The notes under the pieces were generated by a model, which saw nothing but the letters and a program-made list of their open reading frames with translations, did not search any database and had not been told where the DNA came from. Made by a program: the position numbers and the translations under genes. From Selaginella tamariscina (lineage: Eukaryota; Streptophyta; Lycopodiopsida; Selaginellales; Selaginellaceae), in the NCBI GenBank assembly GCA_003024785.1, contig PUQB01000127.1, forward strand, positions 326,384 to 390,383: DNA of 64,000 bases, written 5' to 3'. Position 1 is the stretch's first letter. Every line of letters begins with the position of its first letter. This document shows, one piece after another, positions 23,916 through 33,741 of the stretch.

Positions 23916-26900
23916 TCACTCTAAATTCATTAACAATTCTTCTTCGCTATTACCTTCTGAGTGAGGCGAAGAAGGTCTAAGCCGCTTGTGAGATGGTTCA
24001 AGATCTTCTGCATCTTCTATTGATGTTTCCATGGGTCCTGGAGTGTGCGAATGTTCTGTACTCCTCGAGATAACTTCCGGTCTAATATCTGATTGAAGTT
24101 CGTTCTCAGACTCCGAGATTGAACCAGATTCACCTTCAGAGCTATCGCACTTATCTGGAGGGAACTTTCTCAAATACGCCTTTATGGATTCGTTGGGGTA
24201 CTCAGTTGAGACCCAATCTATCCACTTGTTCAGGTCCTCAACCATGGTCTTATCCTTTTCAACGGCAAACACACATGTATGCCGAAGGTAACACTCCTTC
24301 AAGACGGACCCCCTAGTGCAGTAGTCAAAAACCCACGCATCACTGTGAGGACCCCTGATCAAGTTGACGATGCTCCGTGCCGCTTGACTTGTAATGTTTG
24401 GATAACGTACATTGCCGAATACGTCACTCACCTATCGGTGTATCGGATGGAGGTTCAGGGCCGTTGGAGTGCAAACAGATGCCTGGCCAGTCATTTGGAA
24501 GCTTGAAATTGTTTGGCGCATTCCTAACAACCAAGTGAACAACGTATCAATGCACTTGGGATTAGCATCGTTCATATAAAATCCTGTCCAACGATGTCTA
24601 TTCTTCTTGGCGAAGGCGAAGGCAAAAGTATCGGTGACATGAGCAAGAATCAAGAAATAAATACCTGAAAAAGTAGGTATCAGTGAAGAGCGCAAGCATG
24701 AATTCAATAATAAATACCTTCTATGTATATGCTTGCACGGCTAAGTTTCTCCACCAGATCCTCTAGTGCCCTATCTGTCGAAAGATTTTTTGACACCCGC
24801 CGATCCATCACGAACAATTGAAACGGTTTCCTACAAGCAGTGATGTTACCCCATAAAGTCTCCGAATCTAACAACAAACATCTGTAGGGCTTGTCGTGAT
24901 TCGTAGCATCCTCCTTTATAAGGTTCAATTCGGTTCTCCGCTGCTGAAGGACTGCCATAAGAGAAGGCGTCATCCCAATGTTCTCCTTTTTGGCGTTGGC
25001 GTGCAATAGATTCTTGCCTAGATCTTCCGATTGGTTCACCCATTCGACAAGCATATCATCGTTCGTCACATGCAAATATTTGCTGACCTCTTCATATGTT
25101 GAAGTCGAGGTCCAACCCAGTTTGTGGCAGTGTATTCCCAACCACTCCTTGAAATGCCTGACCGTCTTCAACTCCATTGCCTTGAGATGAAAAGGAGAGG
25201 TTGGGCTGCTGTTATTAATTTGTAGTTTGCCATCGATCACCAAATCAGCCAAGACTTCCATCTCCTCCATCGTTGTTCCATTTAAAGGCTTCAACCATGT
25301 GAGCTTGAAATCGTTGTCTACATCCTTTGTAGATTGAACAGACTTAGCCTTCGGCGTCTTACTGGGTTTCTTTGCAGACTTTTCTGAGGGCTCCCTTCAC
25401 TTGTCTGCTTCTTCTTCAGTGTTCCTTTTGAAAAGGATTCCATAATCCCCAACCATTTGGCAAAGATCCTATCTTCGGGGCAAGAAATCAACATCATCAG
25501 AAAGGATGTTTCCTTCCCGCCCACCTGGGCAAAAATCAACTGCTGCAATTTCTTCAACTCTCTGAGGAAAAAGACAGATTAATATACCGGCGAGATAAAT
25601 CCCGCCCAAACAATTTGCTTACCCGGTATTCCGCAGATTGTGTATTCCCTGCGGTAGCTCTTTGTGGTCGCTGAAGAGATTCCCACACGGCTCGCGTGTG
25701 TTTAAACTTCTCCCATATTTTGCTGTTGTAGTGGTTGGTGTCGGCAGCGTCCCATTCCGCCGATAACTTATGGTACTGCTCGATTGTGAGATTCGGCTTA
25801 GCTAAAAACGCCGATCTTTTTGTCAGCTTCTCACGGGTATGCTCGGAAAGTTTTGTTGCCATCGTTCCTTTGTTGTGTTCTCGAGAAGTCGTTGGGCTGC
25901 CGTTATTGTGTGCTGGCCACTAATGATGTAGTACTTGATAGATTTTTATTCTCCGTCTGAATCTTCATGAGTTGTTCTGGTGTTGTGATCCAGACTTTGT
26001 CAGCGCCCTTCCTTCTTTCATAGTATGGACACAAAACAGCATTATGTGGAACGGTATAAGAATTGTCGTCCTTCATCTTCTCCATGAGCTCAGCTACACG
26101 TTCCTGGTTGAGTGGCCTGTAATTGAAGTTTGGGTTGACGCTGCAATATTTAACCCTACAAGGATAAATCTTATCATCCAACATCATTTCCTTGTGACTT
26201 ATTGCAGCATGAGATGCCACAGGTGCAGCTGACAAAACGATTGATGATTTTCTTTTGCGATCCGAATCAACATGTGTGATCCCCGACTGCAGCTGTTCTA
26301 GTGTTCTCGGCACACTCTTCCAGCTCCCGAAGCTTCCTAAGCAAATTGAACGTGATCTGTAGAGAACCTGAGACCGAGCCACCTCTCAATCTCCTTATGA
26401 TGTCGCTGTGTTCTTCTTCAATGTGAAGAGGGAAGATTGCTCCACTTGCTGATTTTCTGTATTGTGAAGCAATATCTCCTGACAATACACCTACTCGATG
26501 AGTCTGAAGATCTTCGAAGTAGACATCCAGATGGATCCCCTCCATAGATGGGCTTTCGTTGAGTTGAAGAAGAACTCCAAGGTCAACATCATTAGTGAAC
26601 ACGTGAACGTCATTATCCACAAGTCGACAAAACCACCCGAAATTAATGTTGTAACTGACGACCTCTGGATCCGAGAACGTGACATTGGATGGAACAAGGC
26701 ATATCTGTCGAGCATCGTCCAATCTGGGTTCGCAGCCTGCTTTCGGGTGCTTGACTAGCGAATCTACTTTCCATTGTTTTGCTTGTCCATGAGATGTGAC
26801 AGAGGTTAATTTGACAGCACCATGGTTGCTCCAATGCGCTTCCCATTTATCTTAAAATATGGCCAAGTTGATTCCAGAATCCCCCTGCCCATCTCTTCTC

Positions 26901-27019
26901 CTGCTCTTGTCTTTAATGTCACCTCAATTCCACATCTGAATACAAAAATGATTAGTTCAAGTATCCGAGTATAACAGATTTTATTTTAATTCTTACCCAG
27001 AATTTGACGACGACTCCAT
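23916..27019 (-). CDS. Long E1 protein with ParB-like segment and methyltransferase-like motif (several frameshifts)
   Basis: Start ATG 27019 (MESSSNSG), a short first exon with donor GGGTAAGA, next exon from about 26935. Introns near 25622-25563 and 24717-24666. Segments in order: an unassigned N-terminal region (CGIEVTLKTRAGEEMG..., NINFGWFCRLVDNDVHVFTNDVDLGVLL). A ParB/Srx-like stretch: VKYCSVNPNFNYRPLNQERVAELMEKM (about 26085-26165), then YYIISGQHTITAAQRLLDE (about 25890-25935). A Lys/Ser-rich linker. A region with HFKEWLGIHCHKLGW and YFLILAHVTDTFAFAFAKKNRHRWTGFY. Last, DAWVFDYCTRGSVLKECYLR with VFAVEKDKTMVEDL (about 24280-24342), which looks like SAM-methyltransferase motif I of beta-type N4/N6 enzymes. 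No DPPY is seen: the expected place reads LLLDSETLWG. Tail acidic/Ser-rich. At least five single-base frame breaks; E3 reads through several. About 900 residues if intact. Confidence 0.6.
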
Positions 27020-27360
27020 ACTAATGACTCGATCTCCTTGTTTGATCAAATCGTCCTTCTGCAAAATAATACACTATAAATAAATTATATAAAAACGCAC
27101 ACACACTTGTATAAACCCGAATATACAAAAATAATACACAGAGAGAAGTAGACGTAATTAACTGTCCGAAGCTCACATTTGTGTTAGTGCAAAAGAAAGA
27201 TAACATTTCGTTTTAGAACCACCACAAATGTGAGCTCTGGACAGTTTTACATAGATTCCTAGCTTTTACTCGAAATATTATGATAAGATGATAAAAGTAA
27301 ATAAAATGAGATATGCAACTTATATATACTAATACACATATATATTCACATGGAAGGTGC
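27020..27360. promoter_or_regulatory. Upstream region of the leftward E1 genes, with a hairpin
   Basis: Holds an inverted repeat, arms 27162-27183 and 27223-27244 (CTGTCCGAAGCTCACATTTG against its near-perfect mirror), loop about 39 bp. It lies 140-220 bp upstream of the predicted start at 27019, between the gene and the first palindrome array. It may be a promoter or operator structure; function not shown. Confidence 0.5.
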
Positions 27361-28952
27361 GGCGGGATTAATCTCGCCACCCCTTCAATGCCTCCTGAAA
27401 GAGTGGGCGGGATTAATCTCGCCACCTTTCTGGAGGCCTTGAACGGGAGTGCGGAATTAATCTTGCCACCCTTCTCGGTCTCAGAGAGAACTGGGCAGGA
27501 TTTATTTCTCACACCCCTTCAGTGACTCCAGAAAGGAGGCGGGATTAATCTCGCCCACCATGTAAGGGATGGTTAAATGAATTTCCCCACCCTTCCCATT
27601 CTCTCCATTGGTATGTTGTAAACCTTCTACGTCTCAGACAGAAACGTTTGGGATTGGTCCGACTCACCAATGGAGAAAAAAGAAGGGTGGCGGGATTCAT
27701 TCCTCCAACAGGCATTGAAGACTCGGCGGGATTAATCCCGCCGCCCAGGGCCTTCACTCGGTCCCTATGCGGCGGGATTAATCCCGCCGGACGCCAATTC
27801 CCTGCGCGGAATCGGGCGGGATTAATCCCGCCGCCTAGGCACTTCAGGCAGGCCAATGGCGGCGGGATAAATCCCGCCCGATTCCGCGCAGGGAATTGGC
27901 GTCCGCGGGATTAATCCCGCCTCCCAGGCCCTTCACTCGGGCCTTAGTCGGCGGGATTAATCCCGCCGAACGCCAATGCCCTGTGCGAAATCTTGCGGGA
28001 TTAATCCCGCCGCCTAGGCCCTTCAGGCAGGCCAATGGCGGCGGGATAAATCCCGCCCGATTCCGCGCAGGGCATGCGTACGCGGCGGGATTAATCCCGC
28101 CCACCATGTAAGGGATGGTGAAATTAATCCCACCACCCTTCTCAGTTCCCTCCATTGGTATTTTGTAAACCTTCTCCGTCTCAGACAGAGTTAGTCGGGA
28201 TTGATTCAACATACCAATGGGGAAAAGAAGGTGGCGGGATTAATCCGCCACCGGGTAATGAAGGTTCGGAGAGACTAATCCCGCCGCCCTCTCGTAAATC
28301 ATGCGCTCACACATATATATTGGCTGCGGCATTTTGAACAGGGATGGGTGGGGGCGGGATTAATCCCGCCGCTTATATCCTGCGGAAGTGCCTGAGCGGC
28401 GGGATTAATCCCGCCGCTCCGCGAAGGGATGAGCGGGGGGGATTAATCCCGCCGTTCATGTCCTGCGTGAATTCCCTGGGCGGCGGGATTAATCCCGCCG
28501 CCTTACGCGCAGGACATGTCATGCAGGCTCTTCGGTTTTAGCCTTCCGTGCAGGATCTTTCATGCAGGCTCTTCGGTTAGCCTTCCGTGCAGGATCTTTC
28601 ATGCAGGCTCTTCGGTTAGCCTCATGAGCGGCGGGATTAATCCCGCCGCCCATCCCCTGTAAATGCCCTGCGCGGAATCCATCGGGATTAATTCCATCCA
28701 TTAGGGCATTCACATAGGCCATTGCTGGCGAGATAAATCCCGCCGCATTCCGCGCAGGGCATGGGTGAGCGGGGATTAATCCCGCCGCTCTTCGGTTTGT
28801 CCTAGAGCGGCGGGATTAATCCCGCCGCCCATAGCCTGCGTGAAGGGCCTCGGCGGCGGGATTAATTCCGCCGCCATGGCCCCAATTATATAGCGGCGGG
28901 ATTAATCCCGCCGCCGAGGCCATAAACCTATAGCGGCGGGATTAATCCCGCC
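27361..28952. repeat. Palindrome array 1 of E1
   Basis: About 29 units (counted by eye) of the perfect palindrome GGCGGGATTAATCCCGCC and close variants (ATAAAT core, one- or two-base changes). Examples start at 27725, 27771, 27815, 27861, 27904 and 27950, i.e. 43-46 bp apart. Spacers are partly related (CCCTGCGCGGAAT, CAGGCCAATGG, CCTTCACTCGG). Some neighbouring units form larger inverted pairs, e.g. 27783-27900. Open frames here give only GGINPA / GLIPP repeats and are artefacts of the palindrome. Confidence 0.95.
28516..28625 (+). repeat. Short tandem repeat inside array 1
   Basis: Three imperfect copies of a ~41-bp unit (catgcaggctcttcggtt ... gccttccgtgcaggatcttt), inserted between two palindrome units. 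Confidence 0.85.
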
Positions 28953-28979
28953 GCTCGAGGGCTTAGCGTGTGTGCGAGA

Positions 28980-29033
28980 GAAAAAATTAATAAATAAAAA
29001 AATTATACAGATAAAAACACACACATATATATA

Positions 29034-29080
<47 letters not shown>

Positions 29081-29459
29081 TGTGTATGTATGTATGTATG
29101 TATGTATAAGAGTGTACGTGTGTGTGCAAGAGATAGATAAATAAATAAAATTATACAGTACTGGTACACATAATAATGTGTGTGTATATATATGTGTATA
29201 TGTATATCGTGTGTTGCGTATGCTGTGAGCGAAACAAATAAAATCATACAGATAAACAAACACACACACACACATATATATACATAGGAGTGTGTGTGTG
29301 TGCGAAAAATAAAACTAATAAATAAATAAAATTATACAGATAAACACACACATATATATGTGTGTGTATATAGATATATAACCCATAGAGAAAGAGAGAG
29401 AGTCTGTGAATATATAAGCATATATAAACTAGTGTTGTATACTATTTGTTAATATGTAT

Positions 29460-29491
<32 letters not shown>

Positions 29492-29920
29492 GCAGTGTGC
29501 GTGTGTGTGGGAGAGATAGATCAATAAAAAAAAATTATATAGATACTGGTACACATAATATATGTATGTATATATGTATATAGGTATATATATATATGTG
29601 TATATGTATATTGTGTGTATGCGTGTGTGAGCGAAACAAATAAAATCATACAGATAAACAAACACACACACACACACATATATATATGTGTGTATATAGA
29701 TATATAACCCATATGAATATATAAGCATATATATAAACTAGTGTTGTATACTATTTGTTAATATGCATTGATTATATATTATATATATATATGTAAAGCA
29801 GTGTGGGAGAGATAGATCAATAAAAAAAAATTTATAGATACTGGTACACATAAAATTATACGCACACTCTTATACATATATACATACATACATATACTCA
29901 CACACACACACACACACAGA
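28980..29920. repeat. TG/TA microsatellite region of E1
   Basis: Long (TA)n and (GT)n / (AC)n tracts with a recurring 'aaataaaattatacagataaacacacac' type segment. Tyr/Ile/His-rich open frames on the minus strand are microsatellite translations, not genes. Confidence 0.9.
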
Positions 29921-31101
29921 TCTCACCTGTGTGCACAGCCGCCGCCGCCGATTTCACAGCCGCCGCCTCTTGAAACCCTAAGAATATACCTAAACCCTAA
30001 AGGAATTAAATATATATATTAACCCTAATAGAATATTCCTTCTGAGAATATACTTAAACCCTAAAAAGAATAAAATATAGATTCGCCCTAAACGAATATT
30101 CTTTCATTATATTATTAGCGCGTGCGTGTGCGTGGGTGTATCACATACACCCCAAAAATATAAATCATGCAGGGATTTAACATGTGTGTGTCCATGAGAG
30201 TGTTAAAGTTTCATGTGTATCAATACATACATACACATTGCATATATTAATACACATAATATATACATACACACATGTATACACACAGACATACATACAT
30301 ATTACATGGGTTTAGGGTTTAGGGTTTAGGGTTTTGGATGGATCATGCATGATGTGTATGTATGAGAGAAGAGAGAGTGTTGAAAAATTTTTTGTACACA
30401 TTGCATATATTAGTACACATATATACTTACACATATTATACACAGATATACATACATAGTATATGAGAGAAAAGAGACAATACATATTATGGATCATGCA
30501 TGGTGTGTATTATACACACAGACATATATACATATTAGTACATAATATTAGAGACCGAGTACATATTATAGATCATGCATGGTGTGTATGTTTGAGAGAA
30601 GAGAGACAGTACATATTAACATGGATCATGCATGGTGTGTATGTATGAGAGAAGACAGAAAGTACACATATATACATACAGAGTACACATATATACATAC
30701 ACACGTGTATACACACAGACATACATACATATTACATGAGTAAATTCATTGTGTTACATATTAGGGTTTAGGGTTTAGGGTTTAGGATGGATCATCCATG
30801 GTGTGAAGAGAGAGTGTTGAAAAATTATTTTTGTACACACATGTATACACAGGGTTTAGGGTTTGCTCCCAACAAGCTTAATATAAATATTACACATGTA
30901 AATTCAATGTGTTACATACACACAGATTGAGTACATATATCATACATGCGTTGAACATGATGTTTTCAATAAAGAAGCAACATATTTCTTCAGTTTGGTT
31001 TAGGGTTGTGCATGTGTGTGCATATGTGTTTTTGTAAGTTCTTGTAATGTGTGTGTAAATTATGATTGTATTTATATATGTGTACAAAACAAACATCGAA
31101 T
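29921..31101. repeat. Mixed low-complexity region with telomere-like and 'gatcatgcatgg' repeats
   Basis: Interstitial TTTAGGG-type runs at about 30307-30334, 30765-30785 and 30849-30862. An imperfect repeat around 'ggatcatgcatggtgtgtat' plus 'gagagaagagaga' recurs at about 30338, 30481, 30570, 30627 and 30786. No gene. Confidence 0.75.
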
Positions 31102-32160
31102 AATTAAGAAAATAATATTAATAAACACACTATGAACATATTTTAAATTATACATAATAATATATGATTTTATCTAATATATAGCCATATATAGTTTTAA
31201 TAATATATATTAATTTAATATTGATAAAAAGGTTTAACATTGAAATATTCTTGAATAATAAGAAATTAATTGAGAAAATCCCATTAATATATACAAATGT
31301 AAATTAAGTACTCAAATAATTAACTAAATTAATTATCATAATCATGTTTAATATTGGAATATTCTTGGAATAATAAGAAAATAATAAAGAATATCCCATT
31401 AATATAAAGAAGATTAATTACTCAAGTAATTAAGAAAATGATATTAATATACACACTATGAACATATTTTAAATTATACATAATAATACATCATTTTATC
31501 TAATATATAGTCATATATAGTTTTAATAATATATATTAAATTAATATTGAAATAAAGGTTTAACACATGAATATTCTTGAAATAATAACAAATTAATTGA
31601 GAAAATCCCATTAATATATACAAATGTAAATTAAGTACTCAAATAATTAACTAAATTAATTATCATAATCATGTTTAATATTGGAATATTCTTGGAATAA
31701 TAAGAAAATAATAAAGAATATCCCATTAATATAAAGAAGATTAATTACTCAAATAATTAAGGAAATGATATTAATATACACACTATGAATATATTTTAAA
31801 TTATACATAATAATACATCATTTTATCTAATATATAGTCATATATAGTTTTAATAATATATATTAATTTAATATTGATAATAAGGTTTAACACATGAATA
31901 TTCTTGAAATAATAACAAATTAATTGAGAAAATCCCATTAATATATACAAATGTAGAATAATTACTGCAATAATTAAGAACAAGACTAATTTAATTATGA
32001 TAATCAGGTTTAATATTAGAATATTCTTCAAATATTAATAAAATAATAAAGAATATCCCATTGATACTAGGAAATGAAAATAAATACTCGAGTAATTAAG
32101 AAAATAATAATAATAAACAGACTATGAATATATTTTAAATGATACATAATAATATATCAA
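31102..32160. repeat. Tandem repeat of ~326 bp, just over three copies
   Basis: Units start at about 31102, 31428, 31755 and (partial) 32094, each beginning 'aattaagaaaat.atattaat'. AT-rich and noncoding. The same sequence borders array 3 in E2 (58200-58555, reverse), so it is a resident part of the element. Confidence 0.85.
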
Positions 32161-32781
32161 TTTATTTATTGTATAAGTATATATTTATATATATATATAA
32201 TATAAAATACTTGAATATTAAGAATGTAGAATATAGTTTAAAATTTCGTAATATTAAACAGCTTGAATCACTTAAATAACATTAAATGCAATTTTAAAAT
32301 ACTCATTGGAACTGGAGAGTATATATGTCAGAGTGTCGGATATTTGTGTCAACTCATCTTAAATTTTATTTTCTGTTCTTTTTAAAAAATTTGAATTTCT
32401 GACATATGTATTGTCGGTCTGACATGTAAATTTGAAAATGCATTTAATTTCCCACTTAAATTCAGATCTGGTTCTTTCTCCGGCAAGGGTTTCTTCATTT
32501 CTGTATTTTTCACTCTTTAGATCTTCTTTTTTCTTCATAATGATCATCTCAGGAGTGAGATTAAATTGGGTGCTATTCTTTATAGGAAAGCACGGCGCCT
32601 TCAGTGCTGTTTACAAGTATTATAAACAAATTTAAAAATACTTATAAAGATTCATCTCTTACATTCTCTCTTAAAATTACAATTTAGGGGTTTAGGAATG
32701 CATTAGGATTATAATATATTCCGTTAGGGATTTATCCCGTTTAAATATCCTTTTAACTTAATATTCTAGGTTAACCGGAGC
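32161..32781 (+). promoter_or_regulatory. Conserved leader region upstream of array 2
   Basis: AT-rich DNA, then a less AT-rich block (about 32400-32640) with 'cagatctg..tctttctccggcaaggg' that is conserved in reverse in E2 at about 57830-58020. It may hold the promoter, leader or first exon of the rightward gene. Its 67-codon open frame is not kept in E2. Confidence 0.45.
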
Positions 32782-33593
32782 GGCGGAATTAATCCGGCCA
32801 TTTCTTTTTCGCCTCTTCGAAGAGGTGGCGGGATTAATCCCGTCACCATCTTTCGGGCAATGCTTCTCCGCCACTGAAAAGAGTGGCGGGATTAATCCCG
32901 CCGATAACCTTCTCAACTGATGAAGAGTTACCAGAATTTATTAAAAAGAGTTGTCGGCGGGATTAATCCCGCCAACCATTTTAGGAGGCAGGGAAGGGGT
33001 GGCGGGATTAATCTCACCACCACATCCCTGTTTTAAGGATTTGGGGACAGGATTTATCCCGAGATCTCTTTGAAATCATAGTTTTGGAGAGAGTTATGTG
33101 CGGGTTTAATCCGCCACCCATTCCCCGTCGTAAGAATTGTGGGCAGGATTAATCCCGCCTTGGACTCCCTCTGACAAGGAAGAGCCGGCGGGATTAATCC
33201 GCCGCCTCTTCCTCCTCGGGGGAGTCCGGCGGGATTAATCCCGCCGACTCATCCTCGCTGGAGAGAGTCCGGCGGGATTAATCCCGCCGACTCCCCCCAG
33301 AGGAAGAGGCAGCGGGATTAATCCCGCCGGCTCTTCCTTGTCGTAGGGAGTCCAAGGCGGGATTAATCCCGCCATTCTCTCCGACGAGGAAGAGAGTCGG
33401 CGGGATTAATCCCGCCGGACTCCCCCCGAGGAGGAAGAGGCGGCGGGATTAATCCCGCCGGCTCTTCCTTGTCGAAGGGAGTCCAAGGCGGGATTAATCC
33501 CGCCGACTCTCTCCGAAGGGTTGAGTCAGCGGCGGGATTAATCCCGCCGACCGTTCCTCGTCGGAGGGATTCGTGGGCGGGATTAATCCCGCC
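32782..33593. repeat. Palindrome array 2 of E1
   Basis: About 18 units of GGCGGGATTAATCCCGCC or near variants. Examples start at 33228, 33271, 33311, 33356, 33399 and 33576, spacing about 40-46 bp. Spacers (gaggaagag, ctcttccttgtcg, cgacgagg) differ from those of array 1, so the palindrome and its spacing are shared but the filler is not. The array ends 150 bp before the transposase exon. Confidence 0.95.
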
Positions 33594-33741
33594 CATCAGT
33601 TGTATTAATCAAACATGAGATATTATCTCTAAACATAATTATGTATTATTGCATATGCATATTATTAAGTAACCGTAATTCAGATTTCTTAGAAATATTG
33701 CATAAACAGATATTATAAATAATACAATTATTTATGTGCAG

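Noticed and set aside
24280-24342. Confident call of an active DNA adenine methyltransferase
   Set aside because: Only a motif I-like segment is seen; no DPPY-type catalytic motif was found in E1 or E3.
27213-28722. Open frames encoding GGINPA / GLIPP repeat proteins
   Set aside because: They are translations of the palindrome, appear on both strands at once, and lack other coding signals. The same holds for 33363-33596 and 56979-57233.
27361-28952. CRISPR-like array (short repeat, ~27-bp spacers, regular period)
   Set aside because: The repeat is a full palindrome, spacers are related to each other, units vary, there are no cas genes, and the context is a plant transposon.
28902-29728. Tyr/Ile/His-rich small membrane-like ORFs
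   Set aside because: Pure microsatellite (TA, GT) translation.
30307-30862. Telomere
   Set aside because: Only a few TTTAGGG units at each place, surrounded by unique and transposon DNA; interstitial repeats.
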